From assembly GCA_030710605.1 (NCBI GenBank), contig CP092882.1, positions 21,214,446-21,278,445 on the forward strand: DNA of 64,000 nt. Reading direction: 5' to 3'. This stretch comes from Cordylochernes scorpioides (taxonomy: Eukaryota > Arthropoda > Arachnida > Pseudoscorpiones > Chernetidae). Shown in pieces: positions 1 through 9,902 of the stretch. Each line of letters starts with the position of its first letter. Position 1 is the first letter of the stretch. The notes beneath the pieces were generated by a model. The model was given only the letters and a program-made list of their open reading frames with translations, did not search any database and had not been told where the DNA came from. The position numbers and the translations under genes are program-made.

Positions 1-56
1 AAGAATCTCTCTGAAGACGTGTGGGGGTTATCTAAGTGGAATCCTCCAATACAATA

Positions 57-140
57 GTAGAGCGGTCTGGTAGATTAAACTGGCGATGATGAGACAGGCA
101 TTCTTCAAATATTTTTCTATCGCCGAAAGGACATTAGAAA
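57..140 (+). repeat. HH-3 repeat fragment
   Basis: A decayed copy of the HH-3 repeat: the block TAGATTAAACTGGCGA is shared with copies near 24130, 36190 and 57915. The GAAA and CTGATGAG blocks are run together by deletion, so no ribozyme fold is possible here. Confidence 0.5.
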
Positions 141-289
141 GTTTTTTTATTTGGAAAAATTAAATAACTCATCAGGAATAGTTTATTTTTATTCTAGCCA
201 TTCTATGTTTATGAAATTGATGTGTTTCCATATATCTACACTCATCATTAGAGATAAACTGAATTTTTTTATATTTCATTTATTTCATT

Positions 290-545
290 AAAAAAGAGCA
301 TATCTTGATCGTGCAACTAAAGGTTGCTGATGGCTTGCGCCATCTGTCGGAATAAATATCAACTATTAGTTGATTTTAATCATTCCGTAATTGACCAAAT
401 ACCCATTTTTGAATAATCAAGAAAAGCTAACCACGTTCACGTTTCGTCTGTTAGCTCTCGTCAGCGTGGTGCAAACTGCACCTTAACAACTAAAAAACTG
501 ATCATTTATGTATCCTGAATTTGTAACTAATTGTTACAAAACACA
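290..545 (-). repeat. HH-1A element with decayed hammerhead
   Basis: Shares with the copies at 29525 and 54284 the arm (GTGCAACT, TTGCTGATGGCTTGCGCCATCT), the ATCAAGAAAAGCTAACCACG block and the hammerhead region. On the minus strand, between 469 and 431, the CTGACGA core and GAAAC remain, but stem II is broken and the cleavage triplet before the distal CGTGG is not NUH. Probably inactive. Confidence 0.6.
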
Positions 546-586
546 TCCTGGTTATGTAATTAGGAGTTATACAAGGTCCTATATAT

Positions 587-708
587 GACGTCATCTATTG
601 AGTAAAAAATCAATCATTCCTCCAGGGGAAAGACACTTGTCCCTGGAGGAAATGATTGATTTTACTCAATATTTATGCAAGGAATTATTTTATAGAGACG
701 TCATCTAT
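587..708. repeat. Long hairpin between two GACGTCATCTAT direct repeats
   Basis: Positions 597-670 form a near-perfect inverted repeat (arms about 32 bp, loop about 10 nt). The 12-mer GACGTCATCTAT occurs at 587-598 and again at 697-708. This looks like a small foldback insertion with its target duplication, although the second repeat lies 26 bp beyond the hairpin. Confidence 0.5.
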
Positions 709-712
709 GTTA

Positions 713-1137
713 CAATATTTAACTGATTAATATAGATATCCCATCGGTGAATCTTCCCAATGAATTTTCAATTTCTAATTCACCAGTTTGCTATAACACT
801 TGCATTGATCCTTCTGCTTATCTCAAGTCTTATCTATGGGTTTATTCTTAGTGAGGGAGTGTTGATCGAGACACGGGTAATAAGACATCAATTGACCAAT
901 ACTAGAAATACTGATATCTTATTAAATCGAATAGCGTTGTGAAGTTCTATCATCAATACCTCGAATAAGCGATATATATATTTATTCCGAAAGAGGGCAC
1001 ATTTACAATTGCTAGTTTCATGATCAGGAATTAACTTTTTCTTTATTATATTTATCCACACCTCAGTACAATTTCACTTTTTCACTATTTTTTTCACATA
1101 TTTCATATAAAGACTATAATATTCTTCTTGGTAAGAT
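713..1137. other. AT-rich spacer, no recognised feature
   Basis: Contains a 60-codon open frame at 760-942 with hydrophobic content but no recognisable domain. I see no repeat family member here. Confidence 0.3.
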
Positions 1138-1420
1138 TTAGACGACAAGATGAAATAAAAGAAGAAGAGTTTCTTTTAATAGAAATATATCGAAGCAAGC
1201 TTTCGGGCAAAAACCCTTCTACAGGTGTGATTACAGCAACATACGTGGTACTATAATGCAGGTACAATGGCTAAATAGCCATTTTAGCCATTGTACCTGC
1301 ATTATAGTGCCACGTTTGTTGCTATAATCACACCTGTAGAAGGGTTTTTTTGCCCGAAAGCTTGCTTCGATATATTTCTATTAAAGAAACTCTTCTTCTT
1401 TTATTTCGTTTTGTCGTCTA
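1138..1420. mobile_element. Foldback element FB-4
   Basis: A long palindrome that begins TAGACGAC and ends GTCGTCTA, with arms of about 135 bp. The central part is the nearly perfect GGTACAATGGCTAAAT palindrome. The same arm motifs (GTTTCTTTTA, GCAAGCTTTCGGG, AACCCTTC) recur in the palindrome at 62676-63080, so this is a family of non-autonomous foldback elements. Each arm has a CTGTAGA / GGG...CCC / GAAA order (1334-1359 on the plus strand) resembling a hammerhead core with one mutated catalytic position. Confidence 0.6.
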
Positions 1421-1540
1421 CATATTTCATATGTTAAAGACATCTATTCTTTTTTTTTTCACATGCGCAAGAATTCCAAATTATATATACTTAATATCAT
1501 AGGTTGAAAAATAAACTACTTCTATATATATATATATATA

Positions 1541-2028
1541 TAATAATAAATAGTTATTTAATTTTATAGTCCAGTTTTGTATTAAGATTATCTTCACTAT
1601 TATGATCATTTAAATTCAAATTATAAAATTTGTAAAATGTTATTAATTTGTAGATAGAGAGAGAAAAAAAAAAAAATTCTTTACTTCTACTACATCCTCA
1701 AGTTAATTATATATTTATAATTAATAACAATAAAAATTAACAACGTAACGTCTATTACATCGGCTTTTACACGTCATTCAGACATACTCTAATCCTATAT
1801 ATAGAATAATCGAAGAGAGAATATATATAATAGTTAGAAAAAAGAGAGAAAGACAGAACCATGCACTTTTAATCAAACTAATAATAAGGAAAAAAAAAAA
1901 AAAGAGTTTTATAAAGAAGGTAGATAAGATTGTTAGTATATATATATATTTTTTTTTATGATTTTATATTTTATCCTTTTTTTTTAAAGATTTTTAAAGG
2001 TTTTTTTATTTTATAATATGATTATAAA
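1541..2028 (-). repeat. Partial downstream unit (pseudo-LTR) of copy A
   Basis: Reverse complement of the 5' part of unit B (5756-6240), including the AAAAGTGCATGGTTCTGTC block and the CGTGTAAAAGCCGATG block. It stops at the TATATA tract at 1523-1541. It is the start of a second unit directly downstream of A, the same arrangement as B to C and C to D. Confidence 0.8.
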
Positions 2029-2159
2029 TAGTTGTATTTAGTAATATATCTATAGTATGAATTAACATTTGTTATAAGTTTGGATATTATGTTTTGAAAC
2101 CCTAATGGTAGACCAGACATACACAAAAAACTTTAAATTGAAATAAATTGGAAAAAGAG

Positions 2160-2243
2160 ATCTGCTGGAACGGGGATCTTCAGATAAAAATTCCAGCGAC
2201 ATTTCACCCCTTCTTTATTATGTCATAGATCTCTTTTAAACCG
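2160..2243 (-). ncRNA. Conserved pseudoknot candidate, copy A
   Basis: Reverse complement of the structure at 9819-9902: an outer 11-bp stem (AAAAGAGATCT with its complement), a 7-bp stem GCTGGAA/TTCCAGC, a small ATCT/AGAT hairpin, and GGGG/CCCC pairing that crosses the 7-bp stem. Present in all three units downstream of the coding region. The role is unknown; template recognition by the reverse transcriptase is one possibility. Confidence 0.45.
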
Positions 2244-2838
2244 GATTTTATGTGTTAATATTAAGTTGTTTCAGTGAAATATTTAAATGAACATATATAA
2301 CAGATACAAGTGTTAACAAATTCAAACTGTAAACCTACCTCGGCCGCAGCGTCCTCCATTGTGAATATCTATTTCTGGCTGACACATGTCGCGGGAGGGG
2401 AATGTTCCCCCACATTTCAAATTTAGACCATTTATTCAGAATTTTTTTGAACAACAAGAAAATTAAAGAAGAAAGGAAAAATAGTTAAGGGAAGAAAGCT
2501 AAATTTCATAATCTTTACAGCTAGTTATATCAAAATAACTGATTTAACGCTTATTCATCTTTTAATATTCCTTTAAAAAGGCAAATTATAAGAGTTTAAT
2601 AAAGCTATTAATTGTGCAAATTCACCTTTATTTAACTTCCATTTTCCTCCCCAGAAATTGGAGATTAAACAAAAATGAACTATATACTTTAACACTTTAA
2701 AAATCTTGTGAAAAAATCTTTTAATCAGTTATTTAATCAAAGTTTAATTAACTGTTAAAGATTATAAATTTGTATTAGTTAATATTAAGAGAAATTATAG
2801 AAAGTTGATTTCATAAATGGATATTTCCATTTATTTTT

Positions 2839-5262
2839 TTAAAAATATTTTATAATTGATATACTGTTGAAATATTTTACTTGTTTGATACTAAATTTGT
2901 TTTTAATAAATTCCATGTTTAAATTTTTAACATCTTCTATGAAATTATCTAATATATTATTTATTCTATAAAATCTTAGAAACTGACCATAATATATACC
3001 TTTACAGCAATTTAATGATATATTAGAATTCATATTACAGTATTTTATAATATTGAAATTATAATTACTCTTTTTATTATAAACTCTAACAGCATTATTT
3101 GTAAGGTCTATATTCAAGTCTAAAAAGTTAACTTTTTTGTTTCTATAAATTTTTTCATTGTTCTTAAGTTTCAAGTATTTAGGATATATTTCAGGTATTA
3201 ATTTTTTAAACAGTGGATTATTAAATATTATTATGTCATCTACATATCGGAATATTTGCCAATTAATATTATTTTGTAGAAAGTATTCTCTTTCGTACCA
3301 GAACAATATTAGATTTGCTAATAACGGACTAGAAGAAGTACCCATGGGAACGCCTTCTGATTGAATATATATTTTATTTTTAAATTCTATATAGTTAAAA
3401 TTTAAAAATGTTTCCAGTAGAGTTTTTGCTGTTTTAAGATCTAATTTAAATGTTTTATATCTGTTATGAATAATTTTAATGTAGAAAGTTTTGTCATTAA
3501 TGAATTCATTAAATAAATTGGTTATTTTATTATTTAGATCTCTTAAATTTATTTTAGAATATAGGTCCTCAAAGTCAAATGTGTGTACTGTTTCAATGTT
3601 TGTCCAATTGTTCATTAAATAATTAATGATTTTTTTATTTGAGTCGATAAATTTATAATTATATTTATTAGTTAATTTATTTATAATAAATTGTAGTGTT
3701 GAGGCTAATTGTATATCAATATTTTTTATGACTGAATTTATACCAGATGTGATTGTTCTGAAAGAAATAGGTTTTTTGTGTAGTTTAGGAATTATATAGA
3801 ACTTTGGTATGTTTGGATTTTTGTGGTTATTATAAATTTTTAGTGAATTTTCAACATTTTTGATGTCTTTTTTGATTTTTGTGCCTGTAGTTCTAGCAAA
3901 AGTGTATTTATGATTATTATCAATTTCCTTTTTTAGTATATCGTGGTATAGATTTTTACAAATTAAAGATAAATTATTGGAACATTTATCTATAGGAGTG
4001 ATAATATAGTCCTTCTGTAAATTAATTATATTTTCTTTAAAAGAAGGAATGTCTGAATTGGGTTTTGTGTATTTAAGTGTATTATTATAATAATTTATAA
4101 TTTCCTTTTTAATATTATGTTTCCATTCCAGAAAAGTAAATTCTGGAATACTGTATTTTATACTAGTTTTATTTATGAAAATATCTATATCTTTTAATAT
4201 AGATTTAATTGTATTATTATAATTGTGTTTAATTTGAGGTATATATTTATACCCTTTATTTAAAATTTCTTGATTTTCTGGATTTAAAAAAGAAAAGTTG
4301 CTAGTTAATATATGACCTGAGAACTTATATTTATCAATATAGTTGTTGCAATTACATTTAATTTTTTTAAAATTTGCCAAATTATTAATAAATTGGTTAT
4401 AATTGCAAACTAAATTACCTATATTTTTATTGTATCTCCAGATTGTTTTAAAATTTAAATTTTTTATAGGGAAAAGATTATTGATGATTTGGTTATTAAA
4501 AATATCATTAAATTTAATATGATTAAATAAATTGTTATTAAATTTAATGATAATATTAATGTTATTAGTAGTTTGTTTAATTTTTCTGTATTTAAAGATG
4601 TCGTGTGTGATATCTATTAATCTGTTAGTCAGATTATGAATTTTAATATATTCTATGAGTTTGATAAATTTATTATTATTTAGTTTAAATAATGTTTTAA
4701 TAAATTTATCGACGAAGTTGTTAGTGTACATTTGTTTTGGGTCCAGTAATTCTTCAAATTCAATGTAACCTAATTTATTTGTAGTTTTACCTCTAGTTTT
4801 ATTACGTTTAGTTTTAAATTCATTTTTTTTGTATTTGCAACTGATTTCATAAGTTGAAATTTCTTCTGTTTGTGGTTTGTATGTGTAGTTTAATTCGTCG
4901 TTAAGTCCATAAGGGAATAATGTGTTGTGTTTATAAATGTAGTTGTTTTCTAATAATAGTCGTTGTTTTTTGTTTTGACATATGTCTAGTATTTCTATCT
5001 TAAAGTTGTTAAAAGTATGTAATTGATTGTGTTCTTTCATATATATATTACCAATTGATTTTTTAGCGTGGTTTCTATGTAGGTTTATTCGTATATTTAA
5101 TGGATTACAAGTTTGTCCTATATATGATAGTTGACAAATTTGGCATGTTAATTTATAAATAGTATTCACTAATTTACAACTAGTTGTTTGAAAAGTGTCA
5201 TGGTTCTTAAGAGAGGGACAAGTTTGACAATTTTTTCTTAGGCAATTCTTAGCGAGTTTAAA
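2839..5262 (-). CDS. Naiad-type Penelope-like GIY-YIG / reverse transcriptase, copy A
   Basis: Retrotransposon polyprotein: nicking endonuclease plus reverse transcriptase. Numbered from the GTG at 5169 (776 codons), the GIY-YIG-like domain comes first: IY at 4-5, a CxxC pair C9/C12, YIG at 16-18, R27, catalytic-type E74 and GLN at 88-90. The reverse transcriptase follows: KLHK (462-465, typical of Penelope-like elements), FDFED (531-535, motif A), VPMGTSSSP (607-615) and YVDD (642-645). The frame is open without an ATG up to 5262, adding a Cys-rich stretch (CxxxxCxxC) that resembles the usual zinc-binding lead-in to this endonuclease, so I include it. Only this copy has both domains in one frame, thanks to an 8-A run. 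Its C-terminus is cut 18 codons short of B and C by an AA-to-TT change that makes a stop. Confidence 0.85.
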   Translation of the reverse strand, partial: FKLAKNCLRKNCQTCPSLKNHDTFQTTSCKLVNTIYKLTCQICQLSYIGQTCNPLNIRINLHRNHAKKSIGNIYMKEHNQLHTFNNFKIEILDICQNKKQRLLLENNYIYKHNTLFPYGLNDELNYTYKPQTEEISTYEISCKYKKNEFKTKRNKTRGKTTNKLGYIEFEELLDPKQMYTNNFVDKFIKTLFKLNNNKFIKLIEYIKIHNLTNRLIDITHDIFKYRKIKQTTNNINIIIKFNNNLFNHIKFNDIFNNQIINNLFPIKNLNFKTIWRYNKNIGNLVCNYNQFINNLANFKKIKCNCNNYIDKYKFSGHILTSNFSFLNPENQEILNKGYKYIPQIKHNYNNTIKSILKDIDIFINKTSIKYSIPEFTFLEWKHNIKKEIINYYNNTLKYTKPNSDIPSFKENIINLQKDYIITPIDKCSNNLSLICKNLYHDILKKEIDNNHKYTFARTTGTKIKKDIKNVENSLKIYNNHKNPNIPKFYIIPKLHKKPISFRTITSGINSVIKNIDIQLASTLQFIINKLTNKYNYKFIDSNKKIINYLMNNWTNIETVHTFDFEDLYSKINLRDLNNKITNLFNEFINDKTFYIKIIHNRYKTFKLDLKTAKTLLETFLNFNYIEFKNKIYIQSEGVPMGTSSSPLLANLILFWYEREYFLQNNINWQIFRYVDDIIIFNNPLFKKLIPEIYPKYLKLKNNEKIYRNKKVNFLDLNIDLTNNAVRVYNKKSNYNFNIIKYCNMNSNISLNCCKGIYYGQFLRFYRINNILDNFIEDVKNLNMEFIKNKFSIKQVKYFNSISIIKYF

Positions 5263-6790
5263 TTAACATAAAAGAGGTGCTAACACTAATATGTTTGTAG
5301 TTTTTTTTAGTTTTTTTAGTTTGTTATTCTTATGAATTTTTGAATATATTTTACTTAATTGTTTTTGTGGTGATAAAATTTATAATAAATTGAATAATTA
5401 ATCTATAAATATAGATATTACTGTTTGTTATCTGTTATATTTTTAAGAATAACTAATAAAAAAACATCTTTAAACTAACTAAACAATGAAAAAAACAAAA
5501 GTTCTGAAATTATTTTTTCTAGAATTACTTTTATAATTTAATTTTTAATAATCAAACAATGAAAGATAATTAAAATTTGTATGAAGATTTATTTATATTA
5601 GAATATCTAATATAATTTAATTTGTATATTATGTTATATATAAAAAATATATCATAGAGCAAGCTCATATGAATTAATATAGTGCAGAAACTATATAACA
5701 AAATTATAACAGTGATTCTAATTTTAAAACTTAAGGATCAAACTAGTAATCAAACTTATAATCATATTATAAAATAAAAAAACCTTTAAAAATCTTTAAA
5801 AAAAAAGGATAAAATATAAAATCATAAAAAAATATATATATATATACTAACAATCTTATCTACCTTCTTTATAAAACTCTTTTTTTTTTTTCCTTATTAT
5901 TAGTTTGATTAAAAGTGCATGGTTCTGTCTTTCTCTCTTTTTTCTAACTATTATATATATTCTCTCTTCGATTATTCTATATATAGGATTAGAGTATGTC
6001 TGAATGACGTGTAAAAGCCGATGTAATAGACGTTACGTTGTTAATTTTTATTGTTATTAATTATAAATATATAATTAATTTGAGGATGTAGTAGAAGTAA
6101 AGAATTTTTTTTTTTCTCTCTCTATCTACAAATTAATAACATTTTACATATTTTATAATTTGAATTTAAATGATCATAATAGTGAAGATAATCTTAATAC
6201 AAAACTGGACTATAAAATTAAATAACTATTTATTATTATAATTAATTTAGATTTAGCTTGCTAATCTAATCAAATCTAACTGATATAAGTTATCATTATT
6301 ATCAGTTTGATCCTTAAGTTTTAAAATTAGAATCACTGTTATAATTTTGTTATATAGTTTCTACACTATATTAATTCATATGAGCTTGCTCTATGATATA
6401 TTTTTATATATAACATAATATACAAATTAAATTATATTAGATATTCTAATATAAATAAATCTTCATACAAATTTTAATTATCTTTCATTGTTTGATTATT
6501 AAAAATTAAATTATAAAAGTAATTCTAGAAAAAATAATTTCAGAACTTTTGTTTTTTTCATTGTTTAGTTAGTTTAAAGATGTTTTTTTTTTATTAGTTA
6601 TTCTTAAAAATATAACAGATAACAAACAGTAATATCTATATATTTATAGATTAATTATTCAATTTATTATAAATTTTATCACCACAAAAACAATTAAGTA
6701 AAATATATTTAAAAATTCATAAGAATAACAAACTAAAAAAACTAAAAAAAAACTACAAACATATTAGTGTTAGCACTTCTTTTATGTTAA

Positions 6791-7234
6791 TTTAAACTCG
6801 CTAAGAATTGCCTAAGAAAAAATTGTCAAACTTGTCCCTCTCTTAAGAACCATGACACTTTTCAAACAACTAGTTGTAAATTAGTGAATACTATTTATAA
6901 ATTAACATGCCAAATTTGTCAACTATCATATATAGGACAAACTTGTAATCCATTAAATATACGAATAAACCTACATAGAAACCACGCTAAAAAATCAATT
7001 GGTAATATATATATGAAAGAACACAATCAATTACATACTTTTAACAACTTTAAGATAGAAATACTAGACATATGTCAAAACAAAAAACAACGACTATTAT
7101 TAGAAAACAACTACATTTATAAACACAACACATTATTCCCTTATGGACTTAACGACGAATTAAACTACACATACAAACCACAAACAGAAGAAATTTCAAC
7201 TTATGAAATCAGTTGCAAATACAAAAAAAAATGA
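6791..7234 (+). CDS. GIY-YIG domain frame of Penelope-like copy B
   Basis: N-terminal part of the retroelement protein, matching copy A residue for residue to its end. The usual call starts at a GTG (6884), which a nuclear gene would not normally use. The frame is open to 6791 without ATG and encodes a Cys-rich lead-in (CxxC then a Cys 20 residues on), so translation may begin after splicing or at a non-AUG codon. It terminates at a TGA right after a run of nine A (7223-7231); copy A has eight. The reverse transcriptase frame overlaps it by 32 bp. One A less would fuse the two. Confidence 0.75.
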   Translation, partial: FKLAKNCLRKNCQTCPSLKNHDTFQTTSCKLVNTIYKLTCQICQLSYIGQTCNPLNIRINLHRNHAKKSIGNIYMKEHNQLHTFNNFKIEILDICQNKKQRLLLENNYIYKHNTLFPYGLNDELNYTYKPQTEEISTYEISCKYKKK

Positions 7235-9269
7235 ATTTAAAACTAAACCTAATAAAACTAGAGGTAAAACTACAAATAAATTAGGTTACATTGAATTTGA
7301 AGAATTACTGGACCCAAAACAAATGTACACTAACAACTTCGTCGATAAATTTATTAAAACATTATTTAAACTAAATAATAATAAATTTATCAAACTCATA
7401 GAATATATTAAAATTCATAATCTGACTAACAGATTAATAGATATCACACACGACATCTTTAAATACAGAAAAATTAAACAAACTACTAATAACATTAATA
7501 TTATCATTAAATTTAATAACAATTTATTTAATCATATTAAATTTAATGATATTTTTAATAACCAAATCATCAATAATCTTTTCCCTATAAAAAATTTAAA
7601 TTTTAAAACAATCTGGAGATACAATAAAAATATAGGTAATTTAGTTTGCAATTATAACCAATTTATTAATAATTTGGCAAATTTTAAAAAAATTAAATGT
7701 AATTGCAACAACTATATTGATAAATATAAGTTCTCAGGTCATATATTAACTAGCAACTTTTCTTTTTTAAATCCAGAAAATCAAGAAATTTTAAATAAAG
7801 GGTATAAATATATACCTCAAATTAAACACAATTATAATAATACAATTAAATCTATATTAAAAGATATAGATAGTTTCATAAATAGAACTAGTATAAAATA
7901 CAGTATTCCAGAATTTACTTTTCTGGAATGGAAACATAATATTAAAAAGGAAATTATAAATTATTATAATAATACACTTAAATACACAAAACCCAATTCA
8001 GACATTCCTTCTTTTAAAGAAAATATAATTAATTTACAGAAGGACTATATTATCACTCCTATAGATAAATGTTCCAATAATTTATCTTTAATTTGTAAAA
8101 ATCTATACCACGATATACTAAAAAAGGAAATTGATAATAATCATAAATACACTTTTGCTAGAACTACAGGCACAAAAATCAAAAAAGACATCAAAAATGT
8201 TGAAAATTCACTAAAAATTTATAATAACCACAAAAATCCAAACATACCAAAGTTCTATATAATTCCTAAACTACACAAAAAACCTATTTCTTTCAGAACA
8301 ATCACATCTGGTATAAATTCAGTCATAAAAAATATTGATATACAATTAGCCTCAACACTACAATTTATTATAAATAAATTAACTAATAAATATAATTATA
8401 AATTTATCGACTCAAATAAAAAAATCATTAATTATTTAATGAACAATTGGACAAACATTGAAACAGTACACACATTTGACTTTGAGGACCTATATTCTAA
8501 AATAAATTTAAGAGATCTAAATAATAAAATAACCAATTTATTTAATGAATTCATTAATGACAAAACTTTCTACATTAAAATTATTCATAACAGATATAAA
8601 ACATTTAAATTAGATCTTAAAACAGCAAAAACTCTACTGGAAACATTTTTAAATTTTAACTATATAGAATTTAAAAATAAAATATATATTCAATCAGAAG
8701 GCGTTCCCATGGGTACTTCTTCTAGTCCGTTATTAGCAAATCTAATATTGTTCTGGTACGAAAGAGAATACTTTCTACAAAATAATATTAATTGGCAAAT
8801 ATTCCGATATGTAGATGACATAATAATATTTAATAATCCACTGTTTAAAAAATTAATACCTGAAATATATCCTAAATACTTGAAACTTAAGAACAATGAA
8901 AAAATTTATAGAAACAAAAAAGTTAACTTTTTAGACTTGAATATAGACCTTACAAATAATGCTGTTAGAGTTTATAATAAAAAGAGTAATTATAATTTCA
9001 ATATTATAAAATACTGTAATATGAATTCTAATATATCATTAAATTGCTGTAAAGGTATATATTATGGTCAGTTTCTAAGATTTTATAGAATAAATAACAT
9101 ATTAGATAATTTCATAGAAGATGTTAAAAATTTAAACATGGAATTTATTAAAAACAAATTTAGTATCAAACAAGTAAAATATTTCAACAGTATATCAATT
9201 ATAAAATATTTAAAAAAAAATAAATGGAAATATCCATTTATGAAATCAACTTTCTATAATTTCTCTTAA
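7203..9269 (+). CDS. Reverse transcriptase frame of Penelope-like copy B
   Basis: Carries the rest of the retroelement protein, 688 codons. Residues: KLHK at 356-359, FDFED at 425-429 (catalytic Asp 426), VPMGTSSSP from 501, YVDD at 536-539 (catalytic Asp 538/539), then FLDLNID, typical of the Penelope-like palm/thumb border. All catalytic residues are present. The start shown is only the first ATG in frame (MKSVAN), inside the overlap; the real protein probably begins in the upstream GIY-YIG frame. The C-terminus is 18 residues longer than in copy A and identical in copy C. Confidence 0.85.
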   Translation: MKSVANTKKNEFKTKPNKTRGKTTNKLGYIEFEELLDPKQMYTNNFVDKFIKTLFKLNNNKFIKLIEYIKIHNLTNRLIDITHDIFKYRKIKQTTNNINIIIKFNNNLFNHIKFNDIFNNQIINNLFPIKNLNFKTIWRYNKNIGNLVCNYNQFINNLANFKKIKCNCNNYIDKYKFSGHILTSNFSFLNPENQEILNKGYKYIPQIKHNYNNTIKSILKDIDSFINRTSIKYSIPEFTFLEWKHNIKKEIINYYNNTLKYTKPNSDIPSFKENIINLQKDYIITPIDKCSNNLSLICKNLYHDILKKEIDNNHKYTFARTTGTKIKKDIKNVENSLKIYNNHKNPNIPKFYIIPKLHKKPISFRTITSGINSVIKNIDIQLASTLQFIINKLTNKYNYKFIDSNKKIINYLMNNWTNIETVHTFDFEDLYSKINLRDLNNKITNLFNEFINDKTFYIKIIHNRYKTFKLDLKTAKTLLETFLNFNYIEFKNKIYIQSEGVPMGTSSSPLLANLILFWYEREYFLQNNINWQIFRYVDDIIIFNNPLFKKLIPEIYPKYLKLKNNEKIYRNKKVNFLDLNIDLTNNAVRVYNKKSNYNFNIIKYCNMNSNISLNCCKGIYYGQFLRFYRINNILDNFIEDVKNLNMEFIKNKFSIKQVKYFNSISIIKYLKKNKWKYPFMKSTFYNFS

Positions 9270-9818
9270 TATTAACTAATACAAATTTATAATCTTTAAC
9301 AGTTAATTAAACTTTGATTAAATAACTGATTAAAAGATTTTTTCACAAGATTTTTAAAGTGTTAAAGTATAATAGTTCATTTTTGTTTAATCTCCAATTT
9401 CTGGGGAGGAAAATGGAAGTTAAATAAAGGTGAATTTGCACAATTAATAGCTTTATTAAACTCTTATAATTTGCCTTTTTAAAGGAATATTAAAAGATGA
9501 ATAAGCGTTAAATCAGTTATTTTGATATAACTAGCTGTAAAGATTATGAAATTTAGCTTTCTTCCCTTAACTATTTTTCCTTTCTTCTTTAATTTTCTTG
9601 TTGTTCAAAAAAATTCTGAATAAATGGTCTAAATTTGAAATGTGGGGGAACATTCCCCTCCCGCGACATGTGTCAGCCAGAAATAGATATTCACAATGGA
9701 GGACGCTGCGGCCGAGGTAGGTTTACAGTTTGAATTTGTTAACACTTGTATCTGTTATATATGTTCATTTAAATATTTCACTGAAACAACTTAATATTAA
9801 CACATAAAATCCGGTTTA

Positions 9819-9902
9819 AAAGAGATCTATGACATAATAAAGAAGGGGTGAAATGTCGCTGGAATTTTTATCTGAAGATCCCCGTTCCAGCAGATCTCTT
9901 TT
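9819..9902 (+). ncRNA. Conserved pseudoknot candidate, copy B
   Basis: In order: outer stem AAAAGAGATCT, GGGG, GAAATGTC, stem GCTGGAA, hairpin ATCT-GA-AGAT, CCCC, TTCCAGC, AGATCTCTTTT. GGGG can pair with CCCC across the GCTGGAA/TTCCAGC stem. It lies about 550 bp past the stop codon and about 125 bp before the start of the next unit. Confidence 0.5.

Noticed and set aside
760-942. 60-codon frame as a small gene
   Set aside because: No domain, no relative in the window, and a length expected by chance in AT-rich DNA.
8690-8896. 68-codon frames antisense to the reverse transcriptase (also 3158-3364 and 12966-13172)
   Set aside because: They are shadows of the conserved VPMG-YVDD region on the other strand and repeat only because the element does.
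9819-9902. Hammerhead ribozyme in the Penelope-like 3' region (CTGAAGA, GAAA, GTC present)
   Set aside because: The order would need an open stem II with a T-T mismatch next to the core and a 14-nt stem I that does not pair; the alternative pseudoknot fold uses the same bases far better.
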